Assembly: GCA_964425255.1 (NCBI GenBank)
Contig: CAYRMV010000149.1
Span: forward strand, 1 to 7,877
Source: CAYRMV01 sp964425255
GTDB taxonomy: Bacteria > Bacteroidota > Bacteroidia > Flavobacteriales_D > Crocinitomicaceae
DNA: 7,877 bases
Reading direction: 5' to 3'
In this document: positions 1 to 6,332 of the stretch, piece after piece
Numbering within the stretch: position 1 is the first letter of the stretch
Layout of the letters: every line of letters begins with the position of its first letter
The notes under the pieces: model-generated
The model's database searches: none
What the model was told of the DNA's origin: nothing
What the model saw: only the letters and a program-made list of their open reading frames with translations
Program-made: the position numbers and the translations under genes

Positions 1-31
1 AAGGAAAAAAAAGGATTATGAGTAATCTCAT
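1..31 (-). CDS. Start of a divergent leftward gene, partial (signal-peptide-like N-terminus)
   Basis: An ATG on the minus strand at 31-29 opens a frame that stays open to the left edge and reads MRLLIILFFP. A basic residue followed by a hydrophobic run is typical of an exported protein's signal peptide, but only ten codons are visible. Support comes from context: a candidate promoter lies at a sensible distance upstream (49-79), and a palindromic operator sits inside that promoter, opposite a metalloregulator gene. Genes placed this way beside DtxR/MntR regulators are often metal-uptake components such as TonB-dependent receptors or transporters, which is inference here. The product cannot be identified. 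Confidence 0.42.
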   Translation of the reverse strand, partial: MRLLIILFFP

Positions 32-48
32 TTTATATGTTTTGAGTG

Positions 49-79
49 TAAAATTACAAAAGTTAGACTAGTCTAACAA
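49..79 (-). promoter_or_regulatory. Candidate Bacteroidota promoter for the leftward gene
   Basis: Read on the minus strand, TTG at 79-77 is followed after 20 nt by TAATTTTA at 56-49. The second element matches five of the six fixed positions of the Bacteroidota -7 box TAnnTTTG. Transcription would start about 12-15 nt before the ATG at 31. The spacer is almost filled by the palindrome at 62-77, an ideal position for a repressor to block polymerase. AT-rich DNA gives chance matches, so confidence rests on spacing and context. Confidence 0.42.
62..77. promoter_or_regulatory. Palindromic operator, probable DtxR/MntR-type metalloregulator box
   Basis: GTTAGACTAGTCTAAC is a perfect 8+8 inverted repeat with no spacer. 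Its TTAG...CTAA frame resembles operators of the DtxR/IdeR/MntR family, and it lies about 90 bp upstream of a gene for exactly such a regulator. It overlaps the predicted spacer between the -33 and -7 boxes of the leftward promoter, so metal-bound regulator would be expected to repress the leftward gene. The half site AGTCTAACAAT (70-80) recurs at 104-114. Binding by the neighbouring regulator is inference. Confidence 0.72.
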
Positions 80-95
80 TAATTTCGGTAATATT

Positions 96-111
96 TTTAC
101 ATGAGTCTAAC
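96..111. promoter_or_regulatory. Degenerate second operator copy upstream of the regulator gene
   Basis: The right half, AGTCTAAC at 104-111, is identical to the right half of the perfect palindrome, and the shared direct repeat extends to 11 bp (104-114 matches 70-80). The left half, at 96-103, keeps only four of eight palindrome positions. The copy lies about 10 bp upstream of the candidate -33 box (121-124) of the regulator's own promoter, which fits weaker autoregulation. The centres of the two copies are 34 bp apart, roughly three helical turns. Confidence 0.45.
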
Positions 112-120
112 AATTAAAGT

Positions 121-151
121 TTTGTTCTTTAAAAATTTAAAACTATATTTA
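121..151 (+). promoter_or_regulatory. Candidate promoter of the metalloregulator gene
   Basis: TTTG at 121-124 is followed by a 19-nt spacer and TATATTTA at 144-151, which matches five of six fixed positions of the Bacteroidota -7 box TAnnTTTG. Transcription would start around 155-158, giving a short leader before the ATG at 168. The degenerate operator copy sits just upstream. This is a pattern match in AT-rich DNA with good spacing. Confidence 0.4.
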
Positions 152-167
152 CCTGAATTTGAATTAT

Positions 168-824
168 ATGCTTTCCATAACAGAAGAAAATTACATTAAA
201 AAAATACTTTCATTAACCTTAGAAATGGGTGAAAAAGAAGGTGTTGGTACAAATGAATTAGCTCAAAGTTTGATGGTAAAACCTTCAACAGTAAACGATA
301 TGTTGAAGAAACTACGTCAAAAAGAATTGATTTCGTATGAGAAGTATGGCAAAATTTTCTTAACCTTAGACGGAAAAAAAATTGGGCTTGACATCATTCG
401 GAAACACCGATTGTGGGAGACCTTTTTGTATGAAAAGTTAGAGTTTACGTGGGATGAAGTGCATGAAATTGCGGAACAGTTGGAACACATACAATCCGAT
501 AAATTGGTAGAGAAATTAGATAAATTTTTAGGTTTCCCCAAAGTTGATCCTCATGGTGATCCTATACCCACAAAAGAAGGACATTTGGATGTTATTTCCA
601 AGCGCATGTTATCTGATCAAATGGTTGGAACCAGATGTAAAATGGTTGCAGTGAAAGATAATTCTGCTGTTTTTTTAAATTACGTGGTTGAACTTGGTTT
701 AGGAATCAATAACTTTATCGAAATACTATCCAAACAAGATTTTGATGAATCCATCGAAATAATGGTAAATGAAAAAAAGGCACGTGTGAGTAAGAAATTC
801 GCACAAAATATTTATGTAATTTAA
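168..824 (+). CDS. DtxR/MntR-family metal-dependent transcriptional regulator
   Basis: This 218-aa protein is a metal-sensing repressor of the DtxR/MntR family. A winged-helix DNA-binding domain (about 1-70) contains the recognition region LMVKPSTVNDMLKKL. The metal-binding and dimerisation domain (about 72-140) has H80, E84, H99 and the E103-x-x-E106-H107 cluster, then the family segment DPHGDPIP. A C-terminal FeoA/SH3-like domain (about 150-218) follows. Glutamate at 103, where DtxR has cysteine, resembles MntR, so manganese is a plausible effector, but N8 and K11 stand where B. subtilis MntR has D8 and E11. The ATG at 168 is preferred to an in-frame TTG at 159, because family members begin close to the TEENY motif. 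No clear Shine-Dalgarno is seen. It ends 10 bp before a small membrane protein gene, probably co-transcribed. Two operator-like sites upstream suggest autoregulation. Confidence 0.93.
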   Translation: MLSITEENYIKKILSLTLEMGEKEGVGTNELAQSLMVKPSTVNDMLKKLRQKELISYEKYGKIFLTLDGKKIGLDIIRKHRLWETFLYEKLEFTWDEVHEIAEQLEHIQSDKLVEKLDKFLGFPKVDPHGDPIPTKEGHLDVISKRMLSDQMVGTRCKMVAVKDNSAVFLNYVVELGLGINNFIEILSKQDFDESIEIMVNEKKARVSKKFAQNIYVI

Positions 825-834
825 AAAGGGAACG

Positions 835-1143
835 ATGTTTAAATTTTGGTATTTACTATCTCCGTGGAGAAAATTCGTGTATGTTTTAGGATTAATTGCG
901 ACTATTTTTATTTTGCTTTTTGCTATTGTAAATTGGCAAGAAGTGAAGGTAAATTTGATTTTCTTTGAATTTAAAACTTCTGTTACGTTATTGATTTTAC
1001 TTTGTGGCGTTTTGGGTTATGCCTCTTCGACGGTATGGAATTACCGAAAAACACAACGCAAAGATCAGGAAATTGAGCGATTGCAAAATGAGATAAATCG
1101 ATTGAAGAGTCAAGGGAATTCAGCGAATAAAGAAGTAGAATAG
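835..1143 (+). CDS. Small LapA-domain (DUF1049-like) membrane protein
   Basis: This 102-aa protein has two membrane segments (about 13-33 and 48-68) joined by the short stretch NWQEVKVNLIFFEFKTS. That arrangement, with N and V residues before a second hydrophobic helix, is characteristic of the LapA/DUF1049 domain. A charged C-terminal tail (about 71-95) has a heptad-like pattern (EIERLQNEINRL) and probably forms a short cytoplasmic coiled coil. In E. coli LapA is linked to lipopolysaccharide assembly control, but in Bacteroidota the role is not established. The gene starts 10 bp after the regulator's stop, with a purine-rich AAAAAGGG about 6 nt before the ATG, suggesting one operon. Its stop is 1 bp from the stop of the convergent response regulator. 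Family assignment is from pattern recognition. Confidence 0.78.
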   Translation: MFKFWYLLSPWRKFVYVLGLIATIFILLFAIVNWQEVKVNLIFFEFKTSVTLLILLCGVLGYASSTVWNYRKTQRKDQEIERLQNEINRLKSQGNSANKEVE

Positions 1144-1144
1144 A

Positions 1145-1885
1145 TCAAATTCCTTCCAACATTTTTAGCACATCTTGTTTCTTTCGCGTTGCAACAGGAA
1201 TGATGCTGCCGTCTGTCATCAAGATATGTCCACCATCTATTTTGACATATTCCTTGATGAAATTGACATTGATCAAATGGGATTGATGAACACGGTAAAA
1301 TCCATGTTCAGTTAGCAGGTCTTCAAATTCTTTCAAGGTTTTTGAAACAAGGGTTTTCTTCGAATTTGAAAAATAAAATTGGGTGTAATTTACCTGACTT
1401 TCACAACGAACAATTTCAGCAATTTTTACCACACTAATTTTATCTTGTGCGTGCAAAGCTAAACGTTCTCCTGGTTTGCTGTGATTGCGTAAATTTTCAT
1501 TGAGCAATTGGTATTTTTCTTGCTCGTCAATCTGTTTTTTTCGAAGTGTTTCTAGTGCTGCTTTTAGTTCGTCTGGGTCTATTGGCTTGAGTAAATAATC
1601 AACAGCTGCATAACGCAATGCTTTAATTGCATGTGCATCGGAAGCAGTAATGAAGATAATTTTAAAAGGAATTTCAGGAAGTATATCCAATAAATCAAAG
1701 CCACTTCCATCCCTCATTTGGATATCCAAAAATACGACATCTGGTTTATTTGCTTTTAAGATTTTAGCTCCTTCAATTACACCATCAGCTTCCGCAATGA
1801 TTTCTACATCAGGTGCATAAAGTTTTAAATCTTGACGAAGTGTCAAGCGTGCTTGTTCAATGTCATCAATGATTATTGCTTTCAT
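1145..1885 (-). CDS. LytTR-family response regulator
   Basis: This 246-aa protein is a DNA-binding response regulator. The receiver domain (about 1-120) has the acidic pair D7/D8, the phospho-acceptor D54 in VVFLDIQM, T80 and the conserved K100 in LLKPID. After a linker with a charged helix (about 110-135), a LytTR domain (about 140-245) contains VRCESQVNYTQFYF, KTLKEFEDLL and FYRVHQSHLINVNFI, all typical of the family. LytTR domains bind DNA through beta strands. The gene lies directly downstream of the sensor kinase, 9 bp after its stop, and the kinase is of the LytS-like type that normally partners LytTR regulators, so they almost certainly form a two-component system. Target genes cannot be read from this window. 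Its stop is 1 bp from the stop of the convergent LapA-domain gene. Confidence 0.95.
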   Translation of the reverse strand: MKAIIIDDIEQARLTLRQDLKLYAPDVEIIAEADGVIEGAKILKANKPDVVFLDIQMRDGSGFDLLDILPEIPFKIIFITASDAHAIKALRYAAVDYLLKPIDPDELKAALETLRKKQIDEQEKYQLLNENLRNHSKPGERLALHAQDKISVVKIAEIVRCESQVNYTQFYFSNSKKTLVSKTLKEFEDLLTEHGFYRVHQSHLINVNFIKEYVKIDGGHILMTDGSIIPVATRKKQDVLKMLEGI

Positions 1886-1894
1886 GGTGTGAAT

Positions 1895-4800
1895 TTATTG
1901 AATCGGAATGGTAATCACAACTTTTGTTCCCAATGCTTCATTATTTTCTTCTAAATCTTCATAGGTAATCGTGCTTGCATCTAACAAAGCCAAACGCTCT
2001 TCGATTACAAGTTGCGCGGTAGATTGGTGATACTTTTCTTTGCCTGCTTGATGAAGTTCGCTTGCTTTCTTTCGACCAATTCCATTGTCCACAACCGTGC
2101 AGACAAGAGTATGTTCAGTCAAGGAAAAGGAAACGTCAATTTTTCCTCTTCGGGAAGTATTTTGAACCAACATGGGCGTAATTCCGTGTTTGATTGCATT
2201 TTCAAGTAAAGGTTGCAACAACATGGGCGGAATATTGATGTAATCTATGTCTAAAGCTGGATCTATTTGAATTTCATAATCAAAACAATCACCTTGACAG
2301 AATTTTTCGATGAGCAAATAATTCTCGATAGATTGAATTTCTTGTTCTAAAGTAATGCTTGTTTTGCGCGAATTATCTAAGATTTGACGCATTAATCGTG
2401 CAAATTTAGCTAAGTAATATCGCGCTTCTTGCTCTTTTCCTGTTCCAATAAGCGATTGAATCGAATTCAAAGCATTGAAGATAAAATGCGGATTCATTTG
2501 TAAACGTAGTGCTTTTTGTTCCAATTCGAGTACTTCTTTTTCTAATTCCGTTTTTTCTTGTAATTCTTTTGCTTTTCGTTGAATACGTGATAATCGAAAG
2601 CGGAAAATGAATCCTATGAAGACAATGATAATGAGAATAAGTAACAAGTAAAACCACCATTTTTGCCAAAAAGGAGACGTAATTTCGAAAGAAAATCGAC
2701 TGGGAATTTTGTTCCAAACACCATCCTCGTTTCTAGCCCGAACCAAAAACGTATATTTTCCAGGATTCAAATTGGTGTAAACAATGCTTTTTTCCATCGA
2801 GATTGGTGACCAATTTGCATCAAATCCTTCCAACTTCCATTGGTAATGAACTGCATCTGGATTGCTTAAATTGATTCCTAAAAAATCAAATCCGATGTGG
2901 TTTTGGTCATAAGGTAAAATAAGATATGTGATTTTATTCCAGTCTTTTACGTGGTTTTTGAAACTGGTTTTGCTCAAGGATTCGTAAAACAACTTTACAT
3001 CGGTGATGCGGGTAACGGGTTCACGTAAATTGACGAGTGTATTCGCTGGATTGAAATGCGAAAGTCCATTGATTGTGCCAAACCAATACGTTCCGTCTGT
3101 ATCCGAAAAAACAGCATTTTGACAGGTTTCAATTCCGGTAAATCCATCGCCTTTGCTATAGTGTCGAATTTGGATGATTTGTCGGTTTTCGTTTAAGAAC
3201 AAATGATCTAATCCTGTTTCACTTCCTGCTAAAATATGGTTTTTGGAATCACAGGTTATCAGGTAAATGTTATTTGAATTAAGTCCATCTTGGATTGAAA
3301 TTGTTTCAATATTTCTCTTTTTTGAATATAAAGGAAAAAATGCAAGCCCATTTCCGGCTGTTCCAATCCATAGATTTCCGTCTTGATCCTCACACAAACT
3401 GCGAATTGCGTGGGAGGGAAGTCCTTGTTTTTTGCGGATGTAATCGCGTTGCGCCTTGTCTTTGTATATATATCCAATTCCTTGACTTTCTGATGCATAC
3501 CAAATTCGACCCATTTTATCGATGTGTAAATCTAGGATTCGATTTTCCAAAAGTCCTGATGATACGGTGTGGTTTTTTAGTTGAAATTGAACACCATCCC
3601 ATTTCAAACAATAGATGCCATGTCCTGCTGTTGCTATCCAAGTTGAACCTTCGGAGTCCGTTCGAATCGTTCGGATGTATTTCCGATCCATTCCAGGAAC
3701 TAGTTGAAATGAATCACCATCAAATGCATATAGTCCTTGGCCATCTGTTCCGAAAAGAATCCATCCATTGCTTGCTTCACCTATCGCTTTTACTTTTGTA
3801 TCAATAAAGCCATTCTCTGCTCCAAATTGAACAAAGCGATCATTTGACAATTTACTCACACCTTTGCTCGCATTTCCGAGCCAAAGTTGTTTTTGTGTGT
3901 CCCGATAAACACTGTAAACAAAATTTCCAGCCAAACCAGCAGTTTGATCGTAATGTGAGAATTGCTTTCCGAAGTAATGAGAAACGCCACCACCCGATGT
4001 TCCAAACCAAAAGTTGTGAGCGTTATCCTGACAAATCGATCTCACATGGTTGTTGGTTAATCCTTCTTTTTCACTTAAAAAACGAATGACTTTTTCTTTT
4101 TTGTAGAACGCGCCAACTCCTTTGTTTAAAGTTGCAAACCAGATATTTTCATCGGTATCTTCGTAGATATCCAGAATGGTTTGTGCTTTCAATTCATGGT
4201 GTAAATCAATGCGATAACAAGCTGTTTTATTTAAGCAATACAAGCCATCACCATACGTACCAATCCAGATTTTACCTTGCTTGTCTTTTCTTATTTTCGT
4301 TATTGCATTTCCGAGTACTTTGTGTTTGTTTTTTAGTGAATTAAGTTCTTTTAGTTGATGTTTGTCTTCAAGTAAAAATAGTCCGTTTCCAGTTCCAAAA
4401 TAGAGTTTTTTGTCAACAACTAAAACAGAATTTACAATTTCACTCTTTCGATCAAGTTCGGAATGAATGTTTCTGAATTTTCCATTTTCAAAAAGGAATA
4501 ATCCGATACTTGTAGCGAGCCAAATTTGATTGCCGTCCAGTTGAAAATCTTGAACAAAAACTGATTGATTGGCATCGATGACAAAATTTTGAAATTTTAA
4601 TCCGTTGTAAGAAGAAATGCCTTCGTTGGTTGCAATCCAAATGGTGCCATCATCGTTTTCTTTGAGGCAATATACGTAATTGTTGTTAAGTCCATTTCGT
4701 TGATTGAATGTGGTAAACTGCAATCCGTCGTATCGAGTTAGTCCTCCGCCACGTGTTCCCATCCAGATGTATCCACGCGAGTCTTGCAACAGTGAATACA

Positions 4801-4942
4801 CTTGTGATTGGGCAATTCCATCTTTGACAGTGTAATTTTTGAAATTGTATTGTTGGGAAAATACAGGCTGAATTGTCAAAATCAACAGCCAAAGAATTAG
4901 TTTGGTACGAATTACATAAACATATTTTAATGGGCTGTCCAT
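1895..4942 (-). CDS. Propeller sensor histidine kinase (Reg_prop repeats, Y_Y_Y, LytS-type kinase)
   Basis: This is a membrane sensor kinase of 1015 aa from the ATG at 4942; an in-frame TTG at 4948 would add two residues. Residue numbers here count from that TTG. A signal peptide (about 8-31, ending VFSQ) is followed by fourteen Reg_prop repeats with cores such as IWMGTRGGG (61), IWIGTYGDG (227), LWIGTAGNG (526) and YWFGTING (621). Fourteen repeats fit two seven-bladed periplasmic propellers. A Y_Y_Y domain (about 690-757) precedes one membrane helix (763-783) and a cytoplasmic coiled coil (787-815). The kinase part is the His_kinase/LytS type: phospho-acceptor H821 in MNPHFIFNALNSIQ, N-box LLENAIKHG (N917) and G-box DNGIG (954-958). 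Unlike many Bacteroides propeller sensors, it lacks a fused receiver and AraC domain; the regulator is separate and immediately downstream. The ligand is unknown. Confidence 0.95.
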   Translation of the reverse strand: MDSPLKYVYVIRTKLILWLLILTIQPVFSQQYNFKNYTVKDGIAQSQVYSLLQDSRGYIWMGTRGGGLTRYDGLQFTTFNQRNGLNNNYVYCLKENDDGTIWIATNEGISSYNGLKFQNFVIDANQSVFVQDFQLDGNQIWLATSIGLFLFENGKFRNIHSELDRKSEIVNSVLVVDKKLYFGTGNGLFLLEDKHQLKELNSLKNKHKVLGNAITKIRKDKQGKIWIGTYGDGLYCLNKTACYRIDLHHELKAQTILDIYEDTDENIWFATLNKGVGAFYKKEKVIRFLSEKEGLTNNHVRSICQDNAHNFWFGTSGGGVSHYFGKQFSHYDQTAGLAGNFVYSVYRDTQKQLWLGNASKGVSKLSNDRFVQFGAENGFIDTKVKAIGEASNGWILFGTDGQGLYAFDGDSFQLVPGMDRKYIRTIRTDSEGSTWIATAGHGIYCLKWDGVQFQLKNHTVSSGLLENRILDLHIDKMGRIWYASESQGIGYIYKDKAQRDYIRKKQGLPSHAIRSLCEDQDGNLWIGTAGNGLAFFPLYSKKRNIETISIQDGLNSNNIYLITCDSKNHILAGSETGLDHLFLNENRQIIQIRHYSKGDGFTGIETCQNAVFSDTDGTYWFGTINGLSHFNPANTLVNLREPVTRITDVKLFYESLSKTSFKNHVKDWNKITYLILPYDQNHIGFDFLGINLSNPDAVHYQWKLEGFDANWSPISMEKSIVYTNLNPGKYTFLVRARNEDGVWNKIPSRFSFEITSPFWQKWWFYLLLILIIIVFIGFIFRFRLSRIQRKAKELQEKTELEKEVLELEQKALRLQMNPHFIFNALNSIQSLIGTGKEQEARYYLAKFARLMRQILDNSRKTSITLEQEIQSIENYLLIEKFCQGDCFDYEIQIDPALDIDYINIPPMLLQPLLENAIKHGITPMLVQNTSRRGKIDVSFSLTEHTLVCTVVDNGIGRKKASELHQAGKEKYHQSTAQLVIEERLALLDASTITYEDLEENNEALGTKVVITIPIQ

Positions 4943-4945
4943 AGT

Positions 4946-4953
4946 CAAAGATA
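4946..4953 (-). promoter_or_regulatory. Possible -7 box abutting the kinase start
   Basis: TATCTTTG on the minus strand matches all fixed positions of the Bacteroidota -7 box TAnnTTTG and ends three bases before the ATG at 4942. The nearest TTTG upstream (4971-4968) is only 14 nt away, shorter than the usual 17-23 nt. If the box is used, the mRNA would be leaderless or nearly so. It may equally be a chance match, with the true promoter further upstream. Confidence 0.25.
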
Positions 4954-4992
4954 AAAACTATCTGATACAAAAATGAAAGGCTTTGATTCGGC

Positions 4993-5026
4993 AAAAAAAA
5001 GGATGCCTCAACTAAGCGACATCCTT
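4993..5026 (-). terminator. Rho-independent terminator of the aminotransferase gene
   Basis: On the minus strand AAGGATG (5026-5020) pairs with CATCCTT (5005-4999). Inner pairs extend the stem with one G-A mismatch around a TTAGTT loop, and a run of T follows directly (5000-4993). It lies about 23 bp after the aminotransferase stop and upstream of the kinase gene, so it ends the aminotransferase transcript and separates it from the two-component pair. The A-run and the stem give no T-run on the plus strand, so it is one-directional. Confidence 0.85.
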
Positions 5027-5048
5027 ACTTTATCAAAGTATATTTATT

Positions 5049-6248
5049 TTAAATTGTTCTTCCTGGATACACTTTCAGTGCTTCTTCCAAGCATTTAACT
5101 GCATTTTTTAGTGCGTCTTGGTTTAAAACATACGCAATTCGTGCTTCATTTTGTCCAGCACCTGCAGTGGAATAAAATCCGTTTGCTGGAGCCATCATGA
5201 CAGTTTGACCTTCAAATTCAAACTCTTCCAATAACCATTGACAGAATTTTTCGGCATCATCAACAGGGAATTTAGCAACACAATAGAATGCTCCACTTGG
5301 TTTCGGGCAAAAAACACCTGGAATTGCATTTAATCCGTCAACCATGATGTTTCGACGTGTAACGTATTCAGAAACAACATTGTCAAAATAACTTTGTGGT
5401 GTTTCTAATGCAGCTTCAGCAGCAATTTGATCAATTGTAGGAGGAGATAAACGCGCTTGACCGAATTTCAAAGCAGCATTCATGACTTCTTTGTTTTTTG
5501 AAATCAAAGCACCAATGCGAGCACCACACATCGAGTAACGTTTTGAAACGGAGTCAATCATGATGACATTTTCTTCGATTCCTTGCAAATTCATAACCGA
5601 ATAAGGTTGTGCACCATCGTAACAAAACTCACGGTAAACCTCATCTGCAAACAAGAATAAATCGTGTTTTAATACCAAATCACGCAATTTTTCTAATTCC
5701 TCTTTTGAATACAGATATCCGGTTGGATTTCCTGGATTACAAATGACAATTGCTTTGGTTTTAGCTGTTATTTTCTTTTCAAATTCTTCGATGGGAGGTA
5801 AAGCAAATCCCGTTTCAATCGATGCCGTTACCGGAACAACTTCCAAACCAGCTGTTACAGCAAATCCATTGTAGTTTGCATAAAATGGCTCAGGAATAAT
5901 TACTTCATCGCCAGGATTACAAGTTGACATGAAACCAAAAATCAATGCTTCCGAACCACCTGTTGTGATGATGATGTCTTCCGAATTGACAGGAATTCCC
6001 GTTTTTTGATAATATGCAGCCAACTTTGTTCGATACGATTCAAAACCAGCGGAGTGACTGTATTCGATCACCGTTCTGTCCAAGTTTTTTACTGCATTCA
6101 ACGCAACTTCAGGCGTTTCAATATCCGGTTGACCAATGTTTAGGTGATAAACCGTTTTTCCTGCTTTTTTAGCCGCTTCTGAGTAAGGAACCAATTTTCG
6201 AATTGGCGAAGCAGGCATATCAAACGCTTTTTGCGATATCTTTGGCAT
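5049..6248 (-). CDS. Class I/II pyridoxal-phosphate aminotransferase (AspC-like)
   Basis: This 399-aa fold-type I aminotransferase is cytoplasmic and transfers an amino group between an amino acid and a 2-oxo acid. Visible landmarks are HLNIGQPD (35-42) near the substrate site, TTGGSEAL (95-102) binding the cofactor phosphate, N174 in NPGNPTG, D202 and Y205 in ADEVY, the Schiff-base lysine K236 in DSVSKRYSMCGARIG with R244, and R370 in NEARIAY, which should bind the substrate carboxylate. Length and motifs are complete. The N-terminus, with MPASPIRKLVP, resembles a group widespread in Bacteroidota that is usually annotated only as a PLP-dependent aminotransferase. Substrate (aspartate, aromatic or other) cannot be decided from sequence. 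The gene is monocistronic: a terminator follows it and a divergent promoter region precedes it. Confidence 0.95.
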   Translation of the reverse strand: MPKISQKAFDMPASPIRKLVPYSEAAKKAGKTVYHLNIGQPDIETPEVALNAVKNLDRTVIEYSHSAGFESYRTKLAAYYQKTGIPVNSEDIIITTGGSEALIFGFMSTCNPGDEVIIPEPFYANYNGFAVTAGLEVVPVTASIETGFALPPIEEFEKKITAKTKAIVICNPGNPTGYLYSKEELEKLRDLVLKHDLFLFADEVYREFCYDGAQPYSVMNLQGIEENVIMIDSVSKRYSMCGARIGALISKNKEVMNAALKFGQARLSPPTIDQIAAEAALETPQSYFDNVVSEYVTRRNIMVDGLNAIPGVFCPKPSGAFYCVAKFPVDDAEKFCQWLLEEFEFEGQTVMMAPANGFYSTAGAGQNEARIAYVLNQDALKNAVKCLEEALKVYPGRTI

Positions 6249-6271
6249 ACTTTAATATTTTTTTCGACGCA

Positions 6272-6279
6272 CAAATGTA
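6272..6279 (-). promoter_or_regulatory. Candidate -7 box for the aminotransferase gene
   Basis: TACATTTG on the minus strand is an exact match to the Bacteroidota -7 consensus TAnnTTTG. It lies 23 bp upstream of the ATG at 6248, giving a leader of roughly 15-20 nt. No TTG or TTTG is seen at the usual distance upstream, so only half of the promoter is supported. Confidence 0.42.
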
Positions 6280-6294
6280 CGCTTTTATTGCATA

Positions 6295-6302
6295 TAGTTT
6301 TG
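6295..6302 (+). promoter_or_regulatory. Candidate -7 box for the VanX-type dipeptidase gene
   Basis: TAGTTTTG is an exact match to TAnnTTTG and lies 30 bp upstream of the ATG at 6333, giving a leader of about 25 nt. A clear -33 TTG at standard spacing is lacking. With the opposite box at 6272-6279 it makes a compact divergent promoter region of 84 bp. It also supports the ATG at 6333 over upstream in-frame starts, which would lie upstream of the promoter. Confidence 0.42.
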
Positions 6303-6332
6303 GTTGAAAACAGAGAAAATTGTTTACATATA

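Noticed and set aside
18..71. A short plus-strand frame beginning with ATG at 18 (17 codons).
   Set aside because: It has no ribosome binding site, ends within the operator palindrome, and its sequence shows nothing beyond chance; the opposite-strand start at 31 fits the promoter better.
2406..2717. A 103-codon minus-strand frame overlapping the kinase in another register.
   Set aside because: The kinase frame there encodes the membrane helix, coiled coil and H-box, which are unmistakable; the overlapping frame has no motif.
3295..3807. A 170-codon open frame on the plus strand inside the kinase gene.
   Set aside because: It lies entirely antisense to clearly coding propeller repeats, its residue content (many C, H, F) is typical of a shadow frame, and it shows no recognisable domain.
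1895..4942. Internal DNA repeats in the kinase gene, as a sign of a mobile or repeat element.
   Set aside because: The recurring segments reflect the fourteen protein-level Reg_prop repeats; they are diverged at DNA level and spaced about 40-45 codons apart.
6231..6332. A 34-codon upstream extension of the dipeptidase frame.
   Set aside because: It would overlap the aminotransferase start, pass through the predicted divergent promoter and place 34 residues before the lipoprotein signal peptide. The ATG at 6333 fits far better.
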